Positions 31,801 through 41,134 of a stretch of 64,000 nt of DNA are shown here, in pieces (the stretch's first letter is position 1; each line of letters opens with the position of its first letter). The position numbers and the translations under genes were made by a program. Location: positions 248,001 through 312,000 of the forward strand of contig NZ_JAALCJ010000004.1 of NCBI RefSeq assembly GCF_011078175.1. The letters run 5' to 3'. The DNA comes from Enterobacter cloacae. GTDB lineage: Bacteria > Pseudomonadota > Gammaproteobacteria > Enterobacterales > Enterobacteriaceae. Under the pieces are notes generated by a model that was given only the letters and a program-made list of their open reading frames with translations, was not told where the DNA came from and made no database searches.

Positions 31801-32311
31801 GGAAAATGCCGTCGACGCGCTTAAAGCCGGACGTGAACCGTCTCTGGAAGATCTCACCAGCCAGCAGACCGAAGTGGAGCTGCGCATGCCTTCCCTGCTG
31901 CCGGATGATTTTATTCCAGACGTGAATACCCGTCTGTCGTTCTACAAACGCATTGCCAGCGCGAAAAGCGAAGGCGAGCTGGAAGAGATCAAAGTCGAAC
32001 TGATTGACCGTTTTGGGATATTGCCCGATGCGGCGCGCAACCTGCTGGATATTGCCCGACTGCGTCAGCAGGCGCAGAAGCTGGGCATCCGCAAGCTTGA
32101 AGGCAATGAGAAAGGCGGCGTTATTGAGTTTGCCGAGAAGAATCACGTCGACCCGATGTGGCTAATTGGCCTGCTGCAAAAACAGCCGCAGCATTTCCGT
32201 CTTGATGGCCCGACGCGCCTGAAATTTACTCAGGATCTGACGGAACGTAAAACCCGCATGGACTGGGTGCGTAACTTTATGCGTCAGCTGGAAGAGAACG
32301 CCATCGCATAA
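28865..32311 (+). CDS. mfd: Transcription-repair coupling factor Mfd
   Basis: 1148 residues, identical in length to E. coli. Mfd pushes stalled RNA polymerase off DNA and recruits UvrA. Domains in order: UvrB-like N-terminal domain binding UvrA (to about 330), RNA polymerase-interaction domain (about 475-545, HLEHGVGRYQGM), the SF2 translocase with Walker A (GDVGFGKTEVA), DEEH box (IVDEEHRFGVRHKER), and QxxGRVGRS, then the TRCF C-terminal domain. The start ATG 28865 matches the family; the frame opens 17 codons earlier. Confidence 0.97.
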   Translation: MPEHYRYSLPVKAGDQRQLGELTGAACATLVAEIAERHPGPVVLVAPDMQNALRLHDEIRQFTDSLVFSLADWETLPYDSFSPHQEIISSRLSTLYQLPTMQRGVLIVPVNTLMQRVCPHSYLHGHALVMKKGQRLSRDALRVQLDGAGYRHVDQVMEHGEYATRGALLDLYPMGSDQPYRLDFFDDEIDSLRVFDADTQRTLEEVDSINLLPAHEFPTDKTAIELFRSQWRDRFDVKRDAEHIYQQVSKGTLPAGIEYWQPLFFNEPLPALFSYFPANTLIVNTGDIDASASRFESETRARFENRGVDPMRPLLPPEMLWLRTDELNAELKRWPRMQLKTDSLAAKAANTNLAFRTLPDLAVQAQQKSPLDNLRKFLEAFTGPVVFSVESEGRREALGELLGRIKVAPKRILRLSEATGNGRYLMIGAAEHGFIDTLNNLALICESDLLGERVARRRQDSRRTINPDTLIRNLAELHPGQPIVHLEHGVGRYQGMTTLEAGGIKGEYLMLTYANDAKLYVPVSSLHLISRYAGGAEDNAPLHKLGGDAWARARQKAAEKVRDVAAELLDIYAQRAAKEGYAFKHDKEQYQLFCDSFPFETTPDQAQAINAVLSDMCQPLAMDRLVCGDVGFGKTEVAMRAAFLAVENNKQVAVLVPTTLLAQQHFDNFRDRFANWPVRIEMLSRFRSAKEQTQILEQASEGKIDILIGTHKLLQSDVKWKDLGLLIVDEEHRFGVRHKERIKAMRADVDILTLTATPIPRTLNMAMSGMRDLSIIATPPARRLAVKTFVREYDNLVVREAILREVLRGGQVYYLYNDVENIQKAADRLAELVPEARIAIGHGQMRERELERVMNDFHHQRFNVLVCTTIIETGIDIPTANTIIIERADHFGLAQLHQLRGRVGRSHHQAYAWLLTPHPKAMTTDAQKRLEAIASLEDLGAGFALATHDLEIRGAGELLGEDQSGSMETIGFSLYMELLENAVDALKAGREPSLEDLTSQQTEVELRMPSLLPDDFIPDVNTRLSFYKRIASAKSEGELEEIKVELIDRFGILPDAARNLLDIARLRQQAQKLGIRKLEGNEKGGVIEFAEKNHVDPMWLIGLLQKQPQHFRLDGPTRLKFTQDLTERKTRMDWVRNFMRQLEENAIA

Positions 32312-32314
32312 CGG

Positions 32315-32347
32315 ATCCCCCCGTCAGCATCAGGCTGGCGGGGGGAT
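32315..32347 (+). terminator. Hairpin after mfd
   Basis: ATCCCCCCGTCAGC pairs with GCTGGCGGGGGGAT around a short loop, four bases after the mfd stop. Only a weak T tract (AATTT) follows. Confidence 0.65.
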
Positions 32348-32450
32348 AATTTACAAACTCTTTGCACTTCGCCCGATCTTCCCAACCAGACATTCGCCAT
32401 AATCATCATTAACGCCTTATAAAACAATAACCTTATCATTTGCATGGATT

Positions 32451-33422
32451 ATGATAATGATGACCTCTTCGCGTTTTACACGCTGGCTCACTCTGTTTGC
32501 GCTGGCCGCAACGGTTGCCGTCGCGCTCCCTGCTCGCGCCAATACCTGGCCTCTTCCGCCTGCCGGCAGCAACGTCGTAGGTGAAAACCGCTTTCACGTG
32601 GTTGAAAACGATGGCGGCTCGCTGGAAGCGATTGCCAAAAAATATAACGTCGGATTCCTGGCGCTGTTGCAGGCCAATCCGGGCGTAGATCCGTATGTGC
32701 CCCGGGCGGGCAGCGTACTGACGATTCCGCTGCAAACCATCCTGCCGGACGCGCCGCGACAGGGCATTGTAATTAACCTCGCCGAGCTGCGTCTGTATTA
32801 CTACCCGCCGGGCAAGAACGAAGTGACCGTCTACCCTATCGGTATTGGTCAACTTGGGGGCGATACGCTCACGCCTACCATGGTCACCACCGTCTCTGAT
32901 AAGCGCGCTAATCCTACCTGGACCCCGACGGCAAACATTCGCGCCCGTTATAAAGCTCAAGGCATCGACCTGCCTGCCGTGGTGCCTGCTGGCCCGGACA
33001 ACCCGATGGGGCACCATGCAATTCGCCTCGCGGCATACGGTGGGGTTTATCTTCTGCACGGAACGAATGCGGATTTCGGGATCGGGATGCGCGTCAGCTC
33101 CGGCTGCATTCGCCTTCGCGATGACGATATTAAAACGCTTTACCGCGAAATCTCCCCTGGCACGAAGGTGAATATCATCAATACGCCGATTAAAGTGTCC
33201 GAGGAGCCGGGTGGCGTCCGTCTGGTTGAGATCCACCAGCCGCTATCGAAAAACATCAATGACGATCCGCAGACGCTGCCAATTAATCTGAATGCCTCTA
33301 TGGTGAGCTTTAAAACGAATGCCAACACCGATGGCGCGGTAATGGAGCGGGCGATGGACGCGCGCTCGGGGATGCCAACCGACGTCACGCGGCATCATGA
33401 GGTTGCTCAGCAGTCAATGTAA
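32451..33422 (+). CDS. ldtC: L,D-transpeptidase LdtC
   Basis: 323 residues (formerly ycfS). A Sec signal (about residues 1-31, ending LPARA|NTW) is followed by a LysM-like segment (FHVVENDGGSLEAIAKKYNV) and the YkuD catalytic domain with His in LHGTNADFG and the nucleophile Cys in RVSSGCIRLRDDD. LdtC attaches Braun lipoprotein to peptidoglycan in the periplasm. The start is ATG 32451; ATG 32457 or 32460 are alternatives. Confidence 0.94.
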   Translation: MIMMTSSRFTRWLTLFALAATVAVALPARANTWPLPPAGSNVVGENRFHVVENDGGSLEAIAKKYNVGFLALLQANPGVDPYVPRAGSVLTIPLQTILPDAPRQGIVINLAELRLYYYPPGKNEVTVYPIGIGQLGGDTLTPTMVTTVSDKRANPTWTPTANIRARYKAQGIDLPAVVPAGPDNPMGHHAIRLAAYGGVYLLHGTNADFGIGMRVSSGCIRLRDDDIKTLYREISPGTKVNIINTPIKVSEEPGGVRLVEIHQPLSKNINDDPQTLPINLNASMVSFKTNANTDGAVMERAMDARSGMPTDVTRHHEVAQQSM

Positions 33423-33440
33423 AGCAGTGATAACGACAAA

Positions 33441-33466
33441 CGCCCTGCATCAGCAGGGCGTTTTTT
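33441..33466. terminator. Terminator between ldtC and bhsA
   Basis: CGCCCTGC-ATCA-GCAGGGCG followed by TTTTTT on the plus strand; serves ldtC and may act on convergent bhsA. Confidence 0.8.
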
Positions 33467-33499
33467 ATTGCAGTGGCATAACGGAGGGTTGCGTTACGC

Positions 33500-33757
33500 T
33501 TATTTGTAGATAACTGCGGTACCGTGCAGGGTGTTAGGACCGGTCACAGAGGTGATGCGGAATGATTTCGCACCCATTTCGTCAGCTTTTTGCGCCAGCT
33601 GATCTTCCAGAGAGCCCAGGTTAGTCCCGGCAGTGGCAGAGATGGTACCGACTTTCTGCTGGTCTGCTGGCGTGGATTGCACTTCAACAGCAGCGAAGCT
33701 TGCGAAAGAGAGTGAACTCAGAACGGCGGCAGCGATGAGGGTTTTAACGTTTTTCAT
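33500..33757 (-). CDS. bhsA: Stress/biofilm protein BhsA (YdgH/BhsA/McbA family)
   Basis: 85 residues with a Sec signal (MKNVKTLIAAAVLSSLSFAS then FAA). The mature 60-residue domain ends TLHGTAVIYK, typical of the family. In E. coli BhsA is an outer-membrane protein that lowers copper permeability and is repressed by ComR. Here comR is the divergent neighbour, 245 bp away, as in E. coli. Confidence 0.93.
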   Translation of the reverse strand: MKNVKTLIAAAVLSSLSFASFAAVEVQSTPADQQKVGTISATAGTNLGSLEDQLAQKADEMGAKSFRITSVTGPNTLHGTAVIYK

Positions 33758-33855
33758 GATTTTATACCTTTAGGCAGATGATGTAGTGGTCGTTAGTTAT
33801 TTAGTTAACGATCGATAGGTAAATGATAGGTGTGATCCAGGTCACACGTCAACCC

Positions 33856-33970
33856 ATTTTTATAATGACCGTTAAAATAATTTCATTTGCCTTATAATTC
33901 ATAAAGATAAAATTAAATTATTTTTCAGAAATCACCGCTGGTCGTGGCAGACGTTTATTTTTATAATGAC
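33856..33970. promoter_or_regulatory. Exact 14-bp direct repeat in the bhsA-comR intergenic region
   Basis: ATTTTTATAATGAC occurs at 33856-33869 and 33957-33970. The second copy holds a TATAAT -10-like hexamer about 35 bases before comR. The repeats may be ComR operator sites or duplicated promoter sequence. Confidence 0.45.
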
Positions 33971-34002
33971 TATTCAACAAAACAACAGAGGACCAACGGC
34001 AC

Positions 34003-34638
34003 ATGACAACCGATGTCACGCGTTGCGCAAAGAAAAGCCGTGGCCGACCAAAAGTGTTCGACAGGGATGCGGCGCTCGATAAGGCCATGACGCTCTTCTG
34101 GCAGCATGGGTATGAAGCCACGTCGCTTTCCGATCTCGTGGAAGCCACGGGCGCGAAAGCCCCTACCCTATACGCAGAGTTCACCAACAAAGAAGGCTTA
34201 TTCCGGGCCGTTCTGGACAGATACATCTCGCGCTTCGCAGCAAAACATGAAGCCCAGCTGTTCTGTGAAGAAAAAACGGTTGAGCAGGCATTGCAGGATT
34301 ATTTCACGGCAACCGCGACCTGCTATACCAGCAAGGACACGCCTGCGGGCTGTTTTATGATCAACACCTCCGCGACCCTCGCGGCATCGTCTAAAGAGAT
34401 TGCCAACACGGTTAAATCGCGGCATGCGATGCAGGAGGAGACGCTCAGCACGTTTCTGACCCAGCGTCAGCAGCGCGGCGAAATCCCGGCGCATTGCCGT
34501 CCGCAGGAGCTGGCCCAGTATCTGAGCTGTATTTTACAGGGGATGTCCATCAGCGCGCGTGAAGGCGCGACGCTTGATAAATTGCAGGGGATTACGCAAA
34601 CCACGCTGCGCCTGTGGCCTGAACTTCTTAAACTCTGA
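34003..34638 (+). CDS. comR: TetR-family copper-responsive repressor ComR
   Basis: 211 residues. N-terminal TetR helix-turn-helix (FWQHGYEATSLSDLVEATGA then KAPTLYAEF). The conserved stretch KDTPAGCFMINTSATL contains a Cys also present in E. coli ComR. ComR represses bhsA and is released by copper. AGAGGA precedes the ATG by twelve bases. Confidence 0.93.
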   Translation: MTTDVTRCAKKSRGRPKVFDRDAALDKAMTLFWQHGYEATSLSDLVEATGAKAPTLYAEFTNKEGLFRAVLDRYISRFAAKHEAQLFCEEKTVEQALQDYFTATATCYTSKDTPAGCFMINTSATLAASSKEIANTVKSRHAMQEETLSTFLTQRQQRGEIPAHCRPQELAQYLSCILQGMSISAREGATLDKLQGITQTTLRLWPELLKL

Positions 34639-34649
34639 CGCAAAAAAAA

Positions 34650-34676
34650 GCTCCTCAGCCTGAGCGCATGAGGAGC
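34650..34676 (-). terminator. Terminator of ycfJ
   Basis: GCTCCTCA-N11-TGAGGAGC; read on the minus strand it is followed by a run of eight T. It also lies just after comR. Confidence 0.75.
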
Positions 34677-34697
34677 CAAGTTCAGAGAACATCTTTT

Positions 34698-35237
34698 TTA
34701 CACTTTGTTATTCAGTATCAGCTGACCATTGCTGTCGAGAGGGATCTGCGTACCAGGATCTTTATCCATGCGGATTTTGCCCTGCTGATCGCCAATTTTG
34801 TAGGTTACGTCGTAGCCCAACATTTTTTCAGACTTGTCATACACGGTTTTACACCGCTGCTGCGTTGTGGTGTAGGTATCATTTTCCTGCATCGCGCCCT
34901 GCACTTGGTTACCGGCATAACCGCCACCCAGCGCACCAACCACCGTCGCGACATCCTTACCACGGCCACCGCCAAACTGATGACCAATCACCCCACCGGC
35001 AACCGCGCCCAGCACGGAGCCAGCGATACGGTTTTCATCCTGAACCGGGCGACGATGGGTGACAGAAACATTACGGCACTCCTGACGAGGCGTCTTGACC
35101 GTCTCTTTGATCGGCGTAGCGGAAACCACCTGCGCATACTGCGGGCCACGATCAAGTACGTTCAGACTGGCAACGGCAGCCACACCTAACGCAGCTGCGA
35201 CGCCAATCCCTATACCCGCCAACATTGATTTATTCAC
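34698..35237 (-). CDS. ycfJ: YcfJ, glycine-zipper envelope protein
   Basis: 179 residues from GTG 35237, with AAAGGAGGAAG upstream; length and sequence match E. coli. An N-terminal hydrophobic segment (MLAGIGIGVAAALGVAAVAS) leads to a Gly-rich zipper (SVLGAVAGGVIGHQFGGGRG) of the SlyB/Rick-17kDa type, followed by a C-terminal domain with paired Cys. Likely envelope-located; its role is unknown. Confidence 0.9.
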   Translation of the reverse strand: MNKSMLAGIGIGVAAALGVAAVASLNVLDRGPQYAQVVSATPIKETVKTPRQECRNVSVTHRRPVQDENRIAGSVLGAVAGGVIGHQFGGGRGKDVATVVGALGGGYAGNQVQGAMQENDTYTTTQQRCKTVYDKSEKMLGYDVTYKIGDQQGKIRMDKDPGTQIPLDSNGQLILNNKV

Positions 35238-35430
35238 GGGACTTCCTCCTTTGTTGCAATTGGTAGCAATTTTGCAGCGCAATATACGCTCCGCCAATAA
35301 GATAAAGGATCAAAACCAGCGTTGTTGGCCGGGACAACGTGGGTTTAAGAGAACTCTTAAGCGTCAGGAGGGAAATGCACAGCATGATGTGCTAAGAATT
35401 CCCTCCGGAGGGCCCGGAGGGAGAGAGACG

Positions 35431-36735
35431 TTAGTGCAGCTTCAGGCGTGGACGGATCACGCGGTTGATGCGGCCAACCAGCATCATCAGGCCGGTTTTG
35501 AAGTAGCCGTGTAGCGCAATCTGGTGCATACGGTACAGAGAAATGTAGACGAAGCGGGCGATGCGCCCTTCCACCATCATGGAGCCGCGCATCAGGTTAC
35601 CCATCAGGCTGCCTACGGTGGAGAAGTTTGAGAGCGACACCAGAGAGCCATGGTCTTTGTAGACATAGGCTTTCATCGGTTTGCCTTTCATCTGCGCCAG
35701 GATGTTATGCAGCACGAGGCTTGCCATCTGGTGCGCGGCCTGAGCGCGAGGCGGTACAAATCCGCCTTCCGGACGTGCGCAGGAGGCACAGTCGCCAATG
35801 GCGAAGATGTCCGGATCGCGCGTGGTTTGCAGCGTCGGCTCTGTCACCAGCTGGTTAATGCGGTTTGTCTCCAGCCCACCGATATCTTTCATGAAATCAG
35901 GCGCTTTGATCCCCGCAGCCCAGACCATCAGGTCGGCCTGGATATATTCGCCGTCTTTGGTATGCAGGCCGCCCTCATCCGCGCTGGTCACCATGGTCTG
36001 GGTCAGCACGCGCACGCCCAGTTTGGTCAGCTCGTTGTGCGCCGCGCCGGAAATACGCGGCGGCAGCGCAGGCAGAATGCGTTCACCTGCTTCCACCAGC
36101 GTCACATTCAGCGCTTCGTTAGTCAGCCCTTTATAGCCGTAGCTGTGCAGCTGTTTGACCGCATTGTGCAACTCCGCCGATAATTCAACGCCCGTCGCGC
36201 CGCCGCCCACGATAGCAATATTAACCTTGCCGTTAGCACCCATGTTATTGGTGTACTTCAGGAACAGGTTAAGCATCTCCTGATGGAAACGCCGCGCCTG
36301 ATGCGGGTTATCCAGGAAGATGCAGTGCTCCTTCACGCCAGGGGTGTTGAAATCATTGGAGGTACTGCCCAGAGCCATCACCAGCGTGTCATAGGCCAGC
36401 TTGCGCTCAGGAACCAGCAACTCGCCTTTATCGTCACGCAGCTCAGCCAGCGTGATGGTTTTGTTTTCACGATTGATGTCCACTACCGAACCCAGCTGGA
36501 ACTGGAAGTGGTGGTTACGCGCATGCGCCAGATAGCTCAGCGCATCCACGCCCTCATCCAGCGACCCGGTCGCCACTTCGTGCAGCAGCGGCTTCCACAG
36601 GTGGCTATGGTTACGATCCACCAGCGTGATTTTGGCTTTCTTACCGCGACCCAGCTTCTTACCCAGCTGTGTCGCCAGCTCCAGTCCGCCAGCACCACCG
36701 CCGACAATCACTATCTTTTTCAATGGCGTAGTCAA
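35431..36735 (-). CDS. ndh: Respiratory NADH dehydrogenase II
   Basis: 434 residues, membrane-associated flavoprotein that oxidises NADH and reduces ubiquinone without pumping protons. FAD-binding fold [18 protein letters not shown] at the N-terminus; second Rossmann motif [16 protein letters not shown]; Cys pair in [12 protein letters not shown]. An FNR box at 36871 fits the anaerobic repression known in E. coli. Confidence 0.97.
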   Translation of the reverse strand: MTTPLKKIVIVGGGAGGLELATQLGKKLGRGKKAKITLVDRNHSHLWKPLLHEVATGSLDEGVDALSYLAHARNHHFQFQLGSVVDINRENKTITLAELRDDKGELLVPERKLAYDTLVMALGSTSNDFNTPGVKEHCIFLDNPHQARRFHQEMLNLFLKYTNNMGANGKVNIAIVGGGATGVELSAELHNAVKQLHSYGYKGLTNEALNVTLVEAGERILPALPPRISGAAHNELTKLGVRVLTQTMVTSADEGGLHTKDGEYIQADLMVWAAGIKAPDFMKDIGGLETNRINQLVTEPTLQTTRDPDIFAIGDCASCARPEGGFVPPRAQAAHQMASLVLHNILAQMKGKPMKAYVYKDHGSLVSLSNFSTVGSLMGNLMRGSMMVEGRIARFVYISLYRMHQIALHGYFKTGLMMLVGRINRVIRPRLKLH

Positions 36736-36870
36736 CGTGACCCCCTCAAATTATTAACCAATTGTTAATTAAAAGTTATATAAATAACCCTTAATTAACA
36801 ACAGGTTACTGCGCTGAAACCATTCAGATTCATTGAGAATAGCACGTCAGGCGCATTGGTCATACCAAAA

Positions 36871-36884
36871 TTGATATGTATCAA
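36871..36884. promoter_or_regulatory. ndh: FNR box upstream of ndh
   Basis: TTGATATGTATCAA is a perfect match to TTGAT-N4-ATCAA, 136 bp before the ndh start. E. coli ndh is FNR-repressed from upstream sites in this arrangement. Confidence 0.8.
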
Positions 36885-36923
36885 GTTTTGATGGTTTAAA
36901 AGTAGACAACTCTGACAAAAAAG

Positions 36924-36953
36924 AGGCCCGGTACGCTTTCACGTACCGGGCCT
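36924..36953 (-). terminator. Terminator of the lpoB-thiK-nagZ-ycfP run
   Basis: AGGCCCGGTACG-N6-CGTACCGGGCCT; on the minus strand a run of T follows. It lies 19 bases after the ycfP stop. Confidence 0.8.
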
Positions 36954-36971
36954 TTAGCAGGTTCAGGGAGA

Positions 36972-37514
36972 TCAGCCCAGCGTTTTAAAGGCTTTAATAC
37001 GCTGCAAGTGCGGGGAGATGTTTTTGAACTTGTGGGTCTGCTCTTCGTCCCAGACAATTTCGTAGTAATGGTGCAGAAGCTCGGCGGCGCGGGAGCTGTT
37101 TAGCGCTTCATCGTTGCGGGAGAGGATCACCAGACACCGGTCGCGATTCTTTTCACGGAAATTGCTCACGCATTTGGTTGCAATGTCGGCGTACTCCTCC
37201 GGGCGATCGATTTTGCCTTCCATGTTTTCGTTCGGAAACAGGTTAGGATTAAAGATGACCTGACGGATATCGCACAAAAAACCGATGCGCTCTGCCCAGT
37301 ATCCCCCTAACCCCACGCCGCAGATCAGCGGGCGATCGTCGATATTGAGCTGCAACATTTTGTCCACTTCTTTAAGCAGATGCTGCATGTCATGTTTCGG
37401 ATGACGCGTGCTGTAACTGATCAGCCGGACATCCGGATCGATAAACTGCAATTGCAGCACTTTCTCATGATTACCAGGACTGTTTGAGTCAAAACCGTGT
37501 AAATAAATGATCAT
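36972..37514 (-). CDS. ycfP: YcfP, alpha/beta-hydrolase-like UPF0227 protein
   Basis: 180 residues. N-terminus [20 protein letters not shown] has the oxyanion-type HGF motif of alpha/beta hydrolases; the usual GxSxG nucleophile elbow appears as [13 protein letters not shown] without Ser, so esterase activity is doubtful. It lies 31 bp after nagZ in the same direction, as in E. coli. Confidence 0.9.
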   Translation of the reverse strand: MIIYLHGFDSNSPGNHEKVLQLQFIDPDVRLISYSTRHPKHDMQHLLKEVDKMLQLNIDDRPLICGVGLGGYWAERIGFLCDIRQVIFNPNLFPNENMEGKIDRPEEYADIATKCVSNFREKNRDRCLVILSRNDEALNSSRAAELLHHYYEIVWDEEQTHKFKNISPHLQRIKAFKTLG

Positions 37515-37545
37515 CGTCTCACCACGCTACGCCTTCCGGGATGAA

Positions 37546-39387
<1,842 letters not shown>

Positions 39388-39407
<20 letters not shown>

Positions 39408-40035
39408 CTTTACCTGACCAGATAATTTCGCCGGTCTGAACCAGCATTAACTGCATCTGCAACGACGGCGTGTTCACGTTGCCTGTCGCGTTAGAATAAA
39501 GGACATACTGCGCGCCAACGTTGCGGGCGATACCAATCGCTTTACTGCGCGAACCCAGGCTGTCCTGAGGCGACAGACCAAGCTGCTGCTTGGCGACCGC
39601 GAGCTGCTGGGCTGAGACCAGCGTAAATTTACCGTTGTTTGCCAGCGCGTTGCGCAGGGTTTCCGTCGCTTCTCCCGCATTCAGGGAACCGTTTGTACGG
39701 TTGTTCACGCTGTCCACCAGCAGCACGCTGCCGGGCGTAACGCCCTGAGCCTGCAACATTTTGCCCACCATCGGCTGCATCGCGCCGTTCCAGTCATAGT
39801 GGCGTACTCGCGGCGCAGGCTGTGCGGTGTCGTCCGGATGTTCGATAGGACCAGGCTGCGCCGGAATGGTCGGTACAGACGGCACGGTTGGAACAGGCTG
39901 CGCTGGCGTTGTTGGCTGTTCCGTTCCCGGCTTCGCCTGATCCACCGGTGCAGGTTCTTCCGTTCGCGTCACACAACCCGCCAGAAAGAGTGCAAAGGCA
40001 CTCAGGAGCGCATAACGGCTCATTGTTTTAATCAA
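39388..40035 (-). CDS. lpoB: Outer-membrane lipoprotein LpoB, activator of PBP1b
   Basis: 215 residues. Lipobox ALFLAGC|VT, then a long Pro/Gln-rich linker (about residues 25-75) that reaches through the periplasm, then the globular domain (RHYDWNGAMQPMVGKMLQAQ, NNRTNGSLNAGEATETLRNA). LpoB stimulates PBP1b. The start is TTG 40035, with GGAG upstream at good distance, matching the E. coli N-terminus; ATG 40023 is the alternative. Confidence 0.94.
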
Positions 40036-40045
40036 GGTTCACTCC

Positions 40046-40420
40046 TTACAAATAAAGATAAAGTCTCACCTTATGTGCACCCAGATAGCTGGCACTGCCG
40101 AAGAGCGTGACCGACGATCTTGCCGGAATGGTCACGCTGCGCGGCGCCTCAAGCGGGTGCATCTCAAGACCTCTCACGTCATACCAGTAGAAGCGATAAT
40201 GTACCGTCACTGGCTCTTGCCTTTCGTTATAGAGCGTAGAGGAGGCTGAAGACTGGATTTCACTTATGGTCAGCGAAGGCTTCTCCGCCGTGATGCCCGC
40301 AGCAAGCACTGAGGACTCCATCACCAGCGTCTGTTCTTCACTGACCGGGATGGCGGGACGCGCGCTGCACCCAACCATTACCAGCGTCACGATCAGCGCT
40401 GCAATACGCCCAGTTAACAT
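40046..40420 (-). CDS. ycfL: YcfL lipoprotein
   Basis: 124 residues from ATG 40420 with AAAGG upstream. Lipobox LVMVGC|SARP. The mature domain keeps VMESSVLAAGITAE and VTVHYRFYWYDVRGLEMHPL of the family. Unknown function. It lies between hinT (one base gap) and lpoB (ten bases), so all read as one unit. Confidence 0.9.
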   Translation of the reverse strand: MLTGRIAALIVTLVMVGCSARPAIPVSEEQTLVMESSVLAAGITAEKPSLTISEIQSSASSTLYNERQEPVTVHYRFYWYDVRGLEMHPLEAPRSVTIPARSSVTLFGSASYLGAHKVRLYLYL

Positions 40421-40421
40421 A

Positions 40422-40781
40422 TTAAAGACCTTTATGTGCCAGCATCGGCCCCAGTGGACGTCCACCCAGCAGATGCATATGAATATGATAGACTTCCTGG
40501 CCGCCATGGCGATTACAGTTCATGATCAGACGGTATCCGTCTTCAGCAATGCCTTCCTGCTCTGCGATTTTCGCGGCCACCGTAAGCATACGGCCCAGCG
40601 CCACTTCATGCTCGGTTTTAACGTCATTAACGGTCGGGATCAAAATATTGGGAATAATAAGGATGTGCGTCGGCGCCTGGGGAGAAATGTCGCGGAAAGC
40701 CGTGACCAGTTCATCCTGATAGACAATATCCGATGGAATTTCGCGGCGGATAATTTTACTGAAAATCGTTTCTTCAGCCAT
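40422..40781 (-). CDS. hinT: Purine nucleoside phosphoramidase HinT
   Basis: 119 residues, HIT family. Hydrolyses adenosine phosphoramidates such as AMP-lysine. The triad motif is HIHMHLLGG; the N-terminus ([20 protein letters not shown]) is that of E. coli. First gene of the hinT-ycfL-lpoB-thiK-nagZ-ycfP series. Confidence 0.96.
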   Translation of the reverse strand: MAEETIFSKIIRREIPSDIVYQDELVTAFRDISPQAPTHILIIPNILIPTVNDVKTEHEVALGRMLTVAAKIAEQEGIAEDGYRLIMNCNRHGGQEVYHIHMHLLGGRPLGPMLAHKGL

Positions 40782-41134
40782 GACCTTTTCCTTTTAAGTT
40801 TAATCTGGCGTCGTGCGTCCGTTGTTAACACACATTGTCTGTTTTACTGCGTGACACAAGACAAGAGTATGAGCGAGTTTCTCCTGTCCTTTCAACCTTC
40901 TCCCGTGATTTCTTTCCTGATTGTCCCCCATCTGGCTGAAGAGGCATCGCTTTAGGACATTTCTTTTCTGAAACCTTATTTCAGTTCATCCCGAAACATC
41001 TGTTTACAGCGTTAATCACAATGCGTATATTTCGCATTTGCATTTTCATGCGCATTTTTAACATAGAAAACGACGACAGCCCGTGCTAGTGGGACTGTCG
41101 CGCATTACCTTCACCATTCACTAAGGGTTTGATG
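40782..41134. promoter_or_regulatory. hinT-fhuE intergenic region
   Basis: About 350 bp with divergent promoters and no gene. The stretch 41021-41060 (GCGTATATTTCGCATTTGC, CATTTTCATGCGCATT) is AT-rich with loose Fur-box hexamers, where a Fur site would be expected for fhuE. I could not define a clean 19-bp match. Confidence 0.4.

Noticed and set aside
32420..32460. Fur-box-like AT-rich sequence at the ldtC start
   Set aside because: Only a loose match to the 19-bp consensus, and ldtC is not known to be iron-regulated.
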